Assembly (NCBI GenBank): GCA_002162815.1
Contig: MAAT01000025.1
Coordinates: 62,001-126,000, forward strand
Origin: Gammaproteobacteria bacterium 53_120_T64
GTDB lineage: Bacteria > Pseudomonadota > Gammaproteobacteria > Pseudomonadales > Porticoccaceae
Length of the DNA stretch: 64,000 bases
Direction of reading: 5' to 3'
This document shows positions 45,462 through 54,094 of this stretch, piece by piece. Under the pieces are notes generated by a model that saw nothing but the letters and a program-made list of their open reading frames with translations, searched no databases and was not told where the DNA came from. Within the stretch, counting starts at the first letter, position 1. The number at the start of each line of letters is the position of its first letter. The translations under genes were made by a program, and so were the position numbers.

Positions 45462-45968
45462 CTATGAAAACCCAATCCAACGACCCGAGGCCGCCACGGT
45501 GAACCATATCAACAAGCTGGTAAAGGCAACTAACTTCACCACCCAAACGGGCACTGACTCAGAGCGCTCGCCATTTGCGCCAATCTCTTCCGGCGCGCGT
45601 AGATACACGGCGTTACGAAGGCTAAGCATAAAGATGATACCCATGCTCAAACCCGCCATTTTCGCAAAGAAAAAGGAGTTGTACGCCAATTTCATGGCAA
45701 TCGCAGAGGCCTCATAAATACCCGTAAGTATGATCAACACCAATGCCAAATAAATCCATTTTTTTGTGTTTTCAATGATCGGCTCAGAGGGTACGCCCTT
45801 CAAAATCACATTCATCATGCGCAAGTCGCCGAGCATCATCATGCCGCAAAGCATTACCATACTGAGGATATGCACGGTCTGTACCGCAGCGAAAAGACCT
45901 GCCCATGTCTTGGTAAAATCGGCCAGCGCCGACGCATCCAACCATTGAAATATAAAAACTACATCCAT
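45462..45968 (-). CDS. Four/five-helix membrane protein, DUF6644-like
   Basis: The 168-residue protein has several membrane helices. The first contains a conserved-looking His followed by an acidic/Arg turn (TVHILSMVMLCGMMMLGDLR), and the end has AASGRWIGFS. The same pattern (H-I/V-L near the start of a helix, then DLRxL, then AxGR) recurs in the 46042-46617 protein, so the two are paralogues. A role as a b-type haem or quinone protein is possible from the buried His and Arg but unproven. GGGGGAG precedes the ATG. Confidence 0.75.
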   Translation of the reverse strand: MDVVFIFQWLDASALADFTKTWAGLFAAVQTVHILSMVMLCGMMMLGDLRMMNVILKGVPSEPIIENTKKWIYLALVLIILTGIYEASAIAMKLAYNSFFFAKMAGLSMGIIFMLSLRNAVYLRAPEEIGANGERSESVPVWVVKLVAFTSLLIWFTVAASGRWIGFS

Positions 45969-46041
45969 CTCTTATCTCCCCCTTGGGGCCTTAACGCAAA
46001 ATTCTAAGTAAAACAGCATGGTGACTTAACGAGGAAGTCGT

Positions 46042-46617
46042 CTATTCAAACGCGGCTAATTCATTGACACAACCGGCGGCCCAATACATAAAGTAGGGCA
46101 TTTCTTTGTGGCAGTCCCACCAGTCGTAGGCCATCATGCGCCCGGCAGCCACAACCAAAGCCCAGAGGCCCAGAGACAATGTCGCACCGAGGCGTATACG
46201 TTTTGGTGGCACCGGGTCGTTATCCCAGCTCATATCGGAGGCCCGCGTCATATTGCGAATCAACAAGGCGTTGATGCCCGCAGCGATTAACAAGACAACT
46301 TTGATCCGAAACCAAATACTTTGGGTGGACCTGACTGGAATGGCAAAATACAACAGCACCCCGGTGATCAGCATAATAATAAACCCGATCATCATCGGCC
46401 TATCGAGCCGCTCGATAATGGTCGACGCAGGTATTTCCCTAAAGGCCACACCCAATAGACGTAGATCGATAACCAATAACATGCCAAGGAAAAGTGTCAG
46501 CGTTAATACGTGAGTTCCCTCAACCCAACCGTACATATAGAGGGCTTCGTGCAGGTCGGTACTCGCTTGAAAGGTATCAAGCCAGGTTGCAAATTTTAGC
46601 AGTAGCTCGTTGAGCAT
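46042..46617 (-). CDS. Membrane protein, DUF6644-like paralogue
   Basis: The 191-residue protein has about five membrane helices: GWVEGTHVLTLTLFLGMLLV followed by IDLRLLG, MMIGFIIMLITGVLLYFAIP, VVLLIAAGINALLI and ALVVAAGRMMAYDWWDCHKE. It shares the His, DLR and AGR positions with its neighbour at 45462. An additional His/Cys pair (WWDCHKEM) near the C-terminus is unique to this copy. It is 73 bases upstream of the shorter paralogue on the same strand and divergent from the exported 283-residue protein. Confidence 0.75.
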   Translation of the reverse strand: MLNELLLKFATWLDTFQASTDLHEALYMYGWVEGTHVLTLTLFLGMLLVIDLRLLGVAFREIPASTIIERLDRPMMIGFIIMLITGVLLYFAIPVRSTQSIWFRIKVVLLIAAGINALLIRNMTRASDMSWDNDPVPPKRIRLGATLSLGLWALVVAAGRMMAYDWWDCHKEMPYFMYWAAGCVNELAAFE

Positions 46618-46869
46618 TGTCTTTGTTCCCTAGTTCTTTTGGCCCGCATTATCACGTAAGAAACGAAGATTATGCAATTGATATAACACAACAATGTTAC
46701 GGCAAAATAGGGATGCTAGCGAACCCCATCACCAACGAGTTCATCCTCCGGTGTCAGCACCCCGGCTTCTGGGTAGTTTAATCTGCTCTCCTATAGCGCC
46801 TCGACTTCCCATGCAAGCATCAGCTGGGTTATGCTTGGGTATTCGATAAAAACAAGGGGAAACTCAATC

Positions 46870-47721
46870 GTGAATTTTAATTCTGTACGAAAAATAACGC
46901 TGATTTCAGCGCTATTCACCTTCTCTGCAGGCATCCTTGCAGCAGACAATAGCTATAAGGCACCGCGTGCAACCGACGGCGTACACCCTGACTTCAATGG
47001 TATTTGGCAAACCATGAATGAAGCCAACTACGATATAGAAATGCATATGGCGCGTCCGGCTATGGCCTTACGTGACGGCCCGGGCGGCCCTCTTCCTATC
47101 AAAGAACTGGTGAAAATTGGTGCTGTCGGCGCTGTGCCCCCCAGCCTCGGTGTCGTTGAAGGCGGTAAGATTCCCTATACCCCTGAAGCACTGGCCATTA
47201 AAAAAGAGAACCAGCTGCATTGGCTCGAGCGCGACCCTGAAATCAAGTGCTATCTCCCAGGCGTACCAAGGGCAACTTATATGCCCCAGCCCTTTCAAAT
47301 TTTCCAGGGCGACGACTCAGTCTTCATCACCTATCAATATGCCGGTGCCGATAGAGATATCTTCATGAAGGACCCCGGTCTAGCCCCCGTCGATAGCTGG
47401 ATGGGGCAATCGGTCGCCTCTTGGGACGGCGATACTCTGGTTGTCGATGTCACCGGTTTACACCCCGGCACTTGGCTTGACCGCTCGGGCAATCATCACA
47501 GCGACCAACTCCACGTCGTCGAGCGCTATACCTTAATGAGCCCGAACCACATCCAGTATGAAGCCACGCTGACCGACCCCAAGACCTATACCAAGCCCTG
47601 GAAAATCAGCATGCCGCTTTATCGCCGCATGGAAAGCAATATCCAGTTGCTCGATTTTAAATGTGTCGAATTTGTCGAAGAGCTTCTCTACGGAAAATTG
47701 CGCGCAAAGCCACTAGACTAA
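46870..47721 (+). CDS. Exported protein of unknown function with a PDFNGIWQ motif
   Basis: The 283-residue protein starts at GTG (46870, AAGGGGA upstream) with a signal peptide (KITLISALFTFSAGILAADN) followed by PRATDGVHPDFNGIWQTMNE. The mature part is soluble with repeated Trp, Tyr and Asp, and includes EIKCYLPGVPRATYMPQPFQ, VASWDGDTLVVDVTGLHPGT and WLDRSGNHHSDQLHVVERYT. Similar proteins occur beside DUF6152 genes in hydrocarbon- and steroid-degrading bacteria, as I recall; function is unknown. The DUF6152 gene follows 71 bases later and the cytochrome after that, so these three form an operon. Confidence 0.75.
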   Translation: MNFNSVRKITLISALFTFSAGILAADNSYKAPRATDGVHPDFNGIWQTMNEANYDIEMHMARPAMALRDGPGGPLPIKELVKIGAVGAVPPSLGVVEGGKIPYTPEALAIKKENQLHWLERDPEIKCYLPGVPRATYMPQPFQIFQGDDSVFITYQYAGADRDIFMKDPGLAPVDSWMGQSVASWDGDTLVVDVTGLHPGTWLDRSGNHHSDQLHVVERYTLMSPNHIQYEATLTDPKTYTKPWKISMPLYRRMESNIQLLDFKCVEFVEELLYGKLRAKPLD

Positions 47722-47792
47722 GCACAGCAAGGCAAAAGCAGAACAGCTGCTCTACTTCAATCATTTCTATTCTATAACTTGAGGCCAATCTC

Positions 47793-48218
47793 ATGTCTTT
47801 TAAAAAAGTTGCCACCGTTGCCGGCTTAGCCCTCGGTTCATTAATTGCCAGCCAGTCCCACGCCCACCATGCCTTCGGTGCCGAATTTGACGCCGACGCA
47901 CCACTCACCCTACGCGGCGCCGTGGTCAGAATTGAATGGGTCAACCCCCACGCCTGGTTCCACATTGAAGTTGTCAAAGCTGATGGCGCTACAGAGGCCT
48001 GGAGAATTGAAGGTGGCACCCCCAACACCTTGCTGCGTCGCGGCATTAACAAGCGTTCAATAGCCATCGGTACCGAGATTGTCGTCGAGGGTTATCAAGC
48101 CAAGGATCGCTCCAATAGCGCTAACGGCCGTAACATCACCTTGGCCAACGGTAAAAAACTGTTTATGGGCTCCTCCGGCACCGGCGCACCCGAAGATGGC
48201 GCGGATACTGGCCGATAA
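47793..48218 (+). CDS. DUF6152 family exported protein
   Basis: The 141-residue protein has a signal peptide (KVATVAGLALGSLIASQSHA) and then HHAFGAEFDADAPLTLRGAV, IEWVNPHAWFHIEVVKADGA and GGTPNTLLRRGINKRSIAIG, the DUF6152 pattern. The mature N-terminus starts with two His next to the cleavage site, and WVNPHAW adds another, so metal binding is plausible but not shown. The C-terminal 20 residues are Gly/Asp-rich. It sits between the 283-residue exported protein and the cytochrome lipoprotein, all in the plus direction with small gaps. Confidence 0.85.
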   Translation: MSFKKVATVAGLALGSLIASQSHAHHAFGAEFDADAPLTLRGAVVRIEWVNPHAWFHIEVVKADGATEAWRIEGGTPNTLLRRGINKRSIAIGTEIVVEGYQAKDRSNSANGRNITLANGKKLFMGSSGTGAPEDGADTGR

Positions 48219-48238
48219 CATAGCCGGACTACGAAGCA

Positions 48239-48733
48239 ATGCAACGAAGTAAACTCGCACTTGCGTCACTGTTACTTGCACTGGCTGGCTGTAGCCCGTC
48301 AGAGCAAGCAACGGCACCACTGCAACCAGTGGCCGACAATCCTTTCAAGCTCAGCGGCGATGTTAAGCACATTATGCAATGGGTACTTGACCCTGCAGCG
48401 GATGCTGTCTGGGATTCAGCCGGTAGTATTATTACCGCTGCCGGTACTCGAGAGCTGGCACCAACCACCGACGCGGGCTGGCTGGCCGTTGAGCACAACG
48501 CCGCTGTCGTCGCCGCTAGTGGTAACTTACTACTGATGCCGGGACGGGCCGTCGACAATCAAGGCTGGCAGAATATTGCTCAAGGCCTAGTTGACGCGGG
48601 TCTACTCGCGCAAGCAGCCGCTAAAAATCAAGATTCTGACGCCTTGTTTGATGCCGGTGGGCAAATTTACCGGGTCTGTAAATCCTGCCACTCGGTCTAC
48701 ATTCAGGGTGATGAGCCAGAGCAGTCACCCTAG
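48239..48733 (+). CDS. Cytochrome c-type lipoprotein (C-terminal CxxCH)
   Basis: The 164-residue protein has a lipoprotein signal (LALASLLLALAGC) and a helical body with a single C-terminal haem motif CKSCH in GGQIYRVCKSCHSVYIQ. A four-helix protein with CxxCH near the end resembles cytochrome c-prime/c-556. It would carry electrons or bind small gas ligands in the periplasm, tethered to a membrane. It starts 20 bases after the DUF6152 stop. It is the only clear redox cofactor protein in this group, which supports an electron-transfer role. Confidence 0.82.
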   Translation: MQRSKLALASLLLALAGCSPSEQATAPLQPVADNPFKLSGDVKHIMQWVLDPAADAVWDSAGSIITAAGTRELAPTTDAGWLAVEHNAAVVAASGNLLLMPGRAVDNQGWQNIAQGLVDAGLLAQAAAKNQDSDALFDAGGQIYRVCKSCHSVYIQGDEPEQSP

Positions 48734-48771
48734 CTTTTTAGTCAGCCTGGCTGAGACAGCGCAATAACAGC

Positions 48772-48809
48772 TTTGCTGGGGCGACACCTTCCGGTGTCAC
48801 TTCAGCAAA
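48772..48809. repeat. Two-part stem-loop between convergent genes
   Basis: Outer arms TTTGCTG (48772-48778) and CAGCAAA (48803-48809) enclose an inner hairpin GACACC/GGTGTC (48783-48788, 48793-48798) with a TTCC loop. It lies between the cytochrome gene and the convergent anchor-protein gene; no T run follows on either strand, so termination is only possible. Confidence 0.55.
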
Positions 48810-48830
48810 GTTTCCACAAAGCCCTCCGGG

Positions 48831-49427
48831 CTACTGCCCCAGAGTCTTTTTCTTCACAAAACCGTCGCGAAACTCTAAGGCCTGCGTGTAAAAGCCTGTC
48901 GTGGTGAGCTTTACCGTGACTGCCTCCGAGCCATGATTGGCCCAAAACCAACCATGGATGCCCTCAAAGGGAGCGCTAAAGGCGCCATTTTCACGATCGC
49001 CATCACCCATACTATAACTCTCTTCATAATCTTCGACCTCATGGGATTCACCGTGAAAGTCAAAGGCAACCGGGCTTGCCTCTCCCCCTCGCGTTTTGCT
49101 CGTTGTCCAGCTATAGAGCAGGCTGGAACCCTTGCTCAGTTGATATTTATACTCCACAAACTCAAAGGGTAGGAGCTCGAATTCAACACTGTCTTGGTGA
49201 AAGCCCGCCTCTTCCAGCCGCACTGTCACCGCGCTCTCGGCAGCAGGCTTCGACAAACCGGCAATACCCATGGCAGCACCCAAACCCAAGGGATCGCGGT
49301 TAAACTCGGCCGGCAAAATAAAGGCGACCAACACCACTGCGGCGAAAACCAGGGCCAGTAAAGCAGCCCCTACAATCTTACGTTTATCCCTTGGCAAAAC
49401 CGTCATCTCCGTTGCATTGTCATTCAT
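48831..49427 (-). CDS. Membrane-anchored periplasmic protein paired with HupE
   Basis: The 198-residue protein has one N-terminal membrane helix (IVGAALLALVFAAVVLVAFI) and a periplasmic part: VEFELLPFEFVEYKYQLSKG, SPVAFDFHGESHEVEDYEES, FEGIHGWFWANHGSEAVTVK. The His/Asp/Glu cluster in the middle and the WFWANHGS motif suggest a ligand-binding beta sandwich. I recall similar proteins annotated only as transmembrane anchor proteins next to HupE/UreJ genes. The ATG at 49427 follows GGAGG. It begins just after HupE ends (24 bases), on the same strand. Confidence 0.75.
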   Translation of the reverse strand: MNDNATEMTVLPRDKRKIVGAALLALVFAAVVLVAFILPAEFNRDPLGLGAAMGIAGLSKPAAESAVTVRLEEAGFHQDSVEFELLPFEFVEYKYQLSKGSSLLYSWTTSKTRGGEASPVAFDFHGESHEVEDYEESYSMGDGDRENGAFSAPFEGIHGWFWANHGSEAVTVKLTTTGFYTQALEFRDGFVKKKTLGQ

Positions 49428-49451
49428 TAGCACGCCTCCACTTCTCTTCAT

Positions 49452-50180
49452 TTATGACCACAGGTAAGCTGAAAATTGATACGCCGCCAACATAAAGCCC
49501 AAACTCATCAGCAGGGTATTGGCCGAAAATGCCTGCCTTTGAAAATAGCGACTGCGGCGCCATAGCCCCAGCACCACGACAATTCCGGCCAGAGCTAGCG
49601 CCTGACCGATTTCCACACCGACGTTAAAACTCAGCATATTGACGACCAAGCTATCCGCCGATAGGCTCAAATCCTGTAATTTTGTCGCCAGACCGAGGCC
49701 ATGAAATAAGCCAAAAATGAACACCGCCGCCCTAGCGTCTAGCTGCCAGCTAAAAAACTGCTTAAAACCACCGATATTTTCAAAGGCTTTATAGGCCACC
49801 GATAGCCCGATCACCGCGTCGATAAGGTGGGCATTGACGCTCCACTCCAGCAACACACCGCCCATCAGGGTAAGACTGTGCCCCAAAGTGAACAGGCTAA
49901 CGTAGAGGATGACATCTTTAAGACGCAGCAGAAAAAATACCACGCCAACCAGGTACAACAGGTGATCGTAGCCGGTAACCATATGCTTGGCCCCCAGATA
50001 CAGGTAGGGGATCACCGCCGGACCATCGAGCCCCTCGACAAAGCGTGCATTAGCACCCGATATATTATGCGCCGAGGCCAGCAAGGGGCTTAGCAAAAGC
50101 ACGACGAGCAAGCAAAAGCCGAGTCCGGGGATACTGCGCCAGCGACTCGCTAAAGCGCCATCTGTAAAGTATTTACTCAT
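49452..50180 (-). CDS. HupE/UreJ-like membrane protein
   Basis: The 242-residue protein starts with a signal-like helix (SIPGLGFCLLVVLLLSPLLA) ending SAHNISG, then several helices. It contains GAKHMVTGYDHLLYLVGVVF (H-M-x-x-G-x-D-H) and LFTLGHSLTLMGGVL, plus IFGLFHGLGLATKL, the His-rich motifs of the HupE/UreJ_2 family. HupE/UreJ proteins are proposed nickel or cobalt permeases. A GTG at 50195 is an alternative start. It is first in a two-gene operon with the anchored protein downstream. Confidence 0.85.
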   Translation of the reverse strand: MSKYFTDGALASRWRSIPGLGFCLLVVLLLSPLLASAHNISGANARFVEGLDGPAVIPYLYLGAKHMVTGYDHLLYLVGVVFFLLRLKDVILYVSLFTLGHSLTLMGGVLLEWSVNAHLIDAVIGLSVAYKAFENIGGFKQFFSWQLDARAAVFIFGLFHGLGLATKLQDLSLSADSLVVNMLSFNVGVEIGQALALAGIVVVLGLWRRSRYFQRQAFSANTLLMSLGFMLAAYQFSAYLWS

Positions 50181-50435
50181 TACTTGTATTTCCACCCTTT
50201 AAGAAGCCAGCACCGCTATTTATAAGGGTGGACATGTATTTTCTCGCTATTCTAACAGCTGGGGAGCACCCTGGATAATCAACAAACAGCTCTTTTTAAT
50301 TGCACCCGCTACTCGGTCTTTAATAGACCCACCAAGCGAGGTAAAGTGGCTAAGCCTGCCGCTAATTTTCACATCACCCTGTGCTAAGCTCTGCCACTGA
50401 AGCGCAAACTGCAGACACCGGCAAGGAGCAATAAA

Positions 50436-51236
50436 GTGAGCAGCACGGAGAACAGCGTCAATTCAATCGTCATGGCTGGGCAAGGTTACGGCCAACAAAC
50501 AGCGTCACTCGCCTCTTTTGCCGCCGAACGCCTGCACCGCAAACAGCGACTCACGGCAGCTTTTCGCCTGTTCGGTAAATTCGGCTTTGACGAGGGTGCC
50601 GCCGGCCATATTACCGTGCGCGACCCCGAGTACCCCGAGCACTTTTGGGTCAACCCCTTTGGCGTTTCCTTTAAAAAAATCAAAATGTCGCAATTGCTGC
50701 GGGTCAATCACCAAGGTGAAGTCGTCGAGGGTGAAGGCCTGCTCAATGGCGCCGCCTTTACCATTCACGGCAATATTCACCAGGCCCGCCCCGATGTTAT
50801 CGCCGCAGCCCACGCCCACTCCATCTACGGTAAAAGCTGGTCGTCACTGGGTAAAAAGCTCGACCCCATCACCCAAGACGCCTGTGCCTTTTATAACGAT
50901 CACGCCCTCTTCGATGACTTTACCGGCGTGGTACTGAATATGAATGAAGGCCAGCGCATTGCTACAGCCCTGGGCCAAAACAAAGCCTGTATCCTGCAAA
51001 ACCACGGTCTACTTACAGTGGGCGGCAGTGTCGATGCCGCCGCTTGGTGGTTTATCACCATGGAGCGCAACTGCCAGGCTCAGTTACTCGCCGAAGCGGC
51101 TGGCACCCCGAAGTTAATCCGCCCCGATATTGCCCGCCTTACCTATCAAACCGTTGGCAGCGAAGCATCCGCTAAATTCGCCTTTCAATCCCTCTACGAT
51201 GTCATTGTCGATGAACAGGCTGAGATGTTTGATTAA
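50436..51236 (+). CDS. Class II aldolase/adducin family protein
   Basis: The 266-residue product matches class II aldolase/adducin: GFDEGAAGHITVRDPEYPEH, then the metal site HAHSIYGKSWSSLGKKL (His-x-His) and a later His in LQNHGLLTVGGSVDAAAWWF. Such proteins cleave or epimerise phosphorylated sugars, but many related ones act in other pathways or are non-enzymatic, so the substrate is open. The start is GTG (50436) with AAGGAG seven bases upstream. An SLC13-type permease gene follows 87 bases later on the same strand, which may supply its substrate. Confidence 0.88.
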   Translation: MSSTENSVNSIVMAGQGYGQQTASLASFAAERLHRKQRLTAAFRLFGKFGFDEGAAGHITVRDPEYPEHFWVNPFGVSFKKIKMSQLLRVNHQGEVVEGEGLLNGAAFTIHGNIHQARPDVIAAAHAHSIYGKSWSSLGKKLDPITQDACAFYNDHALFDDFTGVVLNMNEGQRIATALGQNKACILQNHGLLTVGGSVDAAAWWFITMERNCQAQLLAEAAGTPKLIRPDIARLTYQTVGSEASAKFAFQSLYDVIVDEQAEMFD

Positions 51237-51323
51237 GCCTGCCGGTGTACCACCCGCGCAGCGCCAAAGCCTGAGACCAACGACACGGGGCTTCCCGGCC
51301 TTTGTTATGAGCCGGCAACAGGC

Positions 51324-53060
51324 ATGAACCAGGAACAAGTTATCGTCACGCTCTGCCTGGCCGGGATTCTTATTGGCCTCGCCGCAACACGTATTCGCCC
51401 CGTCTTCTTGTTTAGCGGTGCTATCTCCTGCCTCTATCTACTGGACATGATCAGCCTCGGCGATGCCCTGCAACACTACACCAATGAAGCCCTCGCCACC
51501 CTGGTTTTACTGATTATGGCGGTACTCGCCATCGAGAAAACCCAACTCTTTGCCCGTTTGGGGCAACGCATTCTCAGCGGTACATACCCGCAAGTTCTAC
51601 TCAAACTAGGGCTCAGCGCCGGTCTCGTCTCCTCGGTGAGCAATAACACTGCCGTGGTTGCCTCCTTTATGGGGGCGGTAAAAAGCCAAAAAGCCATACC
51701 ACCCTCACGGCTGCTCATACCCCTCTCCTACGCCTCCATCTTGGGTGGCACACTGACTCTGGTCGGCACCTCAACCAACATGGTGCTCAATGGCCTGGTA
51801 ATAGGCAACGGCCTACCCGCCCTCGCCATGTTTGATTTCACCGCCATCGGCCTGCCCATTTTTATTGGCTGTATGCTGTTATTACTCCTTATCGCCCCGC
51901 GCGTACTACCCAGCCGGGCCGTGGATAACACCGAGAGTAAAACCTACTTTCTCGAGGCGAAGGTGCAGGACGCTTCCCCCTTGATCGGAAAATCCCTGTT
52001 CGACAATGGCTTCCGCCACTTACTCGATCTGTTTCTGGTCGAGATCATCCGCGACCAACACATCATCAGCCCGGTATCACCGGAGGAAATTATTGAAGCC
52101 GGTGACACCCTGATTTTTGCGGGGGATATTGCCAATATCCAAACTCTCAGCCGCTTTAAAGGCTTGAGCATCTTTGACGACGACCCCATTAATTTAAGCA
52201 AAAATCTTAGCGAAGTCGTGGTTAGCCACAACGCCACCATTACCGGTCGCCCCCTGCGCGAGGTGAATTTTCGCGCCCTGTTTGACGCCGCCGTCGTCGC
52301 GGTACGCCGTGGCGATCAGCGTCTCGCCGGCGGGCTCGGGAAAATAAAGCTGCAATCCGGTGACAGCCTCGTACTCGCCACCGGCCACGACTTCCACTCC
52401 CGGCACAACCTACCGCGCAACTTCATTGTCCTCGGTGGCGTTAACACTCGGGAACACCTGCCCGCTGCCACGGAACTCACTATCATTGGCGGATTTATAG
52501 CCGTCATCGCCCTTTCGGCGCTGACAATACTGCCGCTGTTTAAAGGCCTGCTGATTCTACTCGGCGCTCTGATCGCTAGTAATCGGCTCAGTATTAATGA
52601 AATACGCCGCCACTTTCCCTTCGAACTCATCGTGGTTATTGGCGCCGCTCTGGGTTTCGCCCAGGTGATGCAAGATTCCGGCGTCGCCACTTTACTCGCC
52701 GAGCTTATCCTCAGCGCACCGGGGGCACAGGGCGCCTATCCTGCGTTAATCGCCTGCTTTGTGCTCACCTTATTACTCACCGAGATGGTCACCAACAATG
52801 CCGCCGCCGCGCTCACCTTTCCCGTCGCCCTGAGTATGGCCAGCCAATATCAAGCCGACCCCATACCCTTTATTATGGCCGTCGCCTTTGGCGCCAGTGC
52901 CAGTTTTATGACCCCCCACGGCTATCAAACCAACCTGATGGTCTATAGCGCCGGTAACTATCGATGGCGTGATTATCTAAAAATAGGCCTGCCCACCTCC
53001 CTGCTCTATGCCACCATTGCCCTCATCGCCATCCCTAGGGTCTATCCTTTTTATCCCTAG
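51324..53060 (+). CDS. SLC13-type permease with cytoplasmic TrkA-C domains
   Basis: The 578-residue protein has an N-terminal membrane half (ISCLYLLDMISLGDALQHYT, then VSSVSNNTAVVASFMGAVKS, the SLC13/ArsB-like NxxA hairpin), a central cytoplasmic region with two TrkA-C-like units (about 205-370: AKVQDASPLIGKSLFDNGFR and ATITGRPLREVNFRALFDAA), and a second membrane half with VTNNAAAALTFPVALSMASQ. This layout is that of SAC1-like sulfate/dicarboxylate transporters. Which anion it carries is unknown. It follows the class II aldolase gene. Confidence 0.88.
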   Translation: MNQEQVIVTLCLAGILIGLAATRIRPVFLFSGAISCLYLLDMISLGDALQHYTNEALATLVLLIMAVLAIEKTQLFARLGQRILSGTYPQVLLKLGLSAGLVSSVSNNTAVVASFMGAVKSQKAIPPSRLLIPLSYASILGGTLTLVGTSTNMVLNGLVIGNGLPALAMFDFTAIGLPIFIGCMLLLLLIAPRVLPSRAVDNTESKTYFLEAKVQDASPLIGKSLFDNGFRHLLDLFLVEIIRDQHIISPVSPEEIIEAGDTLIFAGDIANIQTLSRFKGLSIFDDDPINLSKNLSEVVVSHNATITGRPLREVNFRALFDAAVVAVRRGDQRLAGGLGKIKLQSGDSLVLATGHDFHSRHNLPRNFIVLGGVNTREHLPAATELTIIGGFIAVIALSALTILPLFKGLLILLGALIASNRLSINEIRRHFPFELIVVIGAALGFAQVMQDSGVATLLAELILSAPGAQGAYPALIACFVLTLLLTEMVTNNAAAALTFPVALSMASQYQADPIPFIMAVAFGASASFMTPHGYQTNLMVYSAGNYRWRDYLKIGLPTSLLYATIALIAIPRVYPFYP

Positions 53061-53118
53061 CGATCCATTTTCCAGCAACCCACAACCCTAACCACTCAAT
53101 CGCTGGCGAGCACACCTA

Positions 53119-53147
53119 TTGAGTCATAGGCGTCCTACCGTTAAGAT
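53119..53147 (+). promoter_or_regulatory. Candidate sigma70 promoter of tRNA-Arg
   Basis: TTGAGT (53119-53124) and TAAGAT (53142-53147) are 17 bases apart, and a GC-rich discriminator (GTGCGCCGC) follows, as at stringently controlled stable-RNA promoters. The tRNA begins 32 bases after the -10. Confidence 0.5.
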
Positions 53148-53178
53148 GTGCGCCGCACAGACACCGTCTGTATCAACG

Positions 53179-53255
53179 GCCCCGGTGGCACAGCTGGATA
53201 GCGCGGCCCCCTCCTAAGGGGCAGGTCAGAGGTTCGAATCCTCTCCGGGGCACCA
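53179..53255 (+). tRNA. tRNA-Arg, anticodon CCT
   Basis: The 77-base sequence folds as a cloverleaf: acceptor arms GCCCCGG and CCGGGGC, D arm GCAC/GCGC, anticodon stem GCCCC/GGGGC with loop CTCCTAA (anticodon CCT, reading AGG), and T arm AGAGG/CCTCT with TTCGAAT loop. CCA is encoded at the 3' end. tRNA-Arg(CCT) reads a rare arginine codon. The rsmE-type gene starts 56 bases downstream. Confidence 0.95.
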
Positions 53256-53310
53256 ATAACTGTTAAAAACACGGCGCCATATGCATGACGCCCCGGCGTC
53301 GTGCCCTGCA

Positions 53311-54063
53311 ATGAACCTTCTACTCCTTCGCCCCGACGATTTTATTAAGCCCTCGCAGGTACAAATTCGCGGCCGCCGCCTGCGCCATATCAATAAAACC
53401 CTGAAGGCTAAAACGGGCGATTTTTTAAAGGCCGGCCTGCTCAATGGAAAAATAGGCCGTGCAGAAATTCTCTGCCTGAATCAAGAAGTGGCCGATCTGC
53501 GCGTTGACCTCACCGAGCAACCACCGCCGCCACTCGCTCTCAATCTCATCCTCGCCTTGCCGCGACCGAAAATGCTGCGGCGCATTTTGCAGGCAGCCAC
53601 CAGCTTGGGAATTAAACAAATACATTTAATCGGCAGCTGGCGGGTCGAAAAAAGCTATTGGCAGAGCCCTTTTCTAGAGGCGGATAAAATCCACCAGCAA
53701 TTAATTCTCGGTCTCGAGCAGGCAATGGATACCCAGCTGCCCGAGGTTCACCTGCATCCCTATTTCAAACCCTTTGTCGAAGACAAGCTCGACGCCATCG
53801 CCGGCGACACCACGCGACTCGTCGCCCACCCCGTCGCTGCAGCTTCACTGCCCACAACACAGCTGGCTAGCCTGACACTAGCCATTGGCCCAGAGGGCGG
53901 CTTTATTCCCTACGAAATCGAAAAACTAACCGAACTTGGTTTTTCCGCAGTTTCACTGGGGCCGAGAATTCTCACCGTTGAAGTCGCCGTCAGCAGCCTC
54001 GTTAGCCGACTCGCCTACAATCTGGAATCCGACAGCCGGAAGACGCATAATTGCGCCCCCTAG
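53311..54063 (+). CDS. rsmE: 16S rRNA m3U1498 methyltransferase (RsmE-type)
   Basis: The 250-residue SPOUT methyltransferase begins MNLLLLRPDDFIKPSQVQIR and has NLILALPRPKMLRRILQAAT, LILGLEQAMDTQLPEVHLHP and LAIGPEGGFIPYEIEKL with the SAM knot. The usual closing motif LGPRILRTETA reads LGPRILTVEVAV here, so one conserved site is changed. RsmE methylates U1498 near the 30S decoding centre. The ATG at 53311 gives the standard N-terminus; 53281 lacks a site. It overlaps nothing, and the small methyltransferase gene starts 31 bases after it. Confidence 0.88.
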   Translation: MNLLLLRPDDFIKPSQVQIRGRRLRHINKTLKAKTGDFLKAGLLNGKIGRAEILCLNQEVADLRVDLTEQPPPPLALNLILALPRPKMLRRILQAATSLGIKQIHLIGSWRVEKSYWQSPFLEADKIHQQLILGLEQAMDTQLPEVHLHPYFKPFVEDKLDAIAGDTTRLVAHPVAAASLPTTQLASLTLAIGPEGGFIPYEIEKLTELGFSAVSLGPRILTVEVAVSSLVSRLAYNLESDSRKTHNCAP

Positions 54064-54094
54064 CCCGACATCGAGCCAACACCTAGGACACCCC

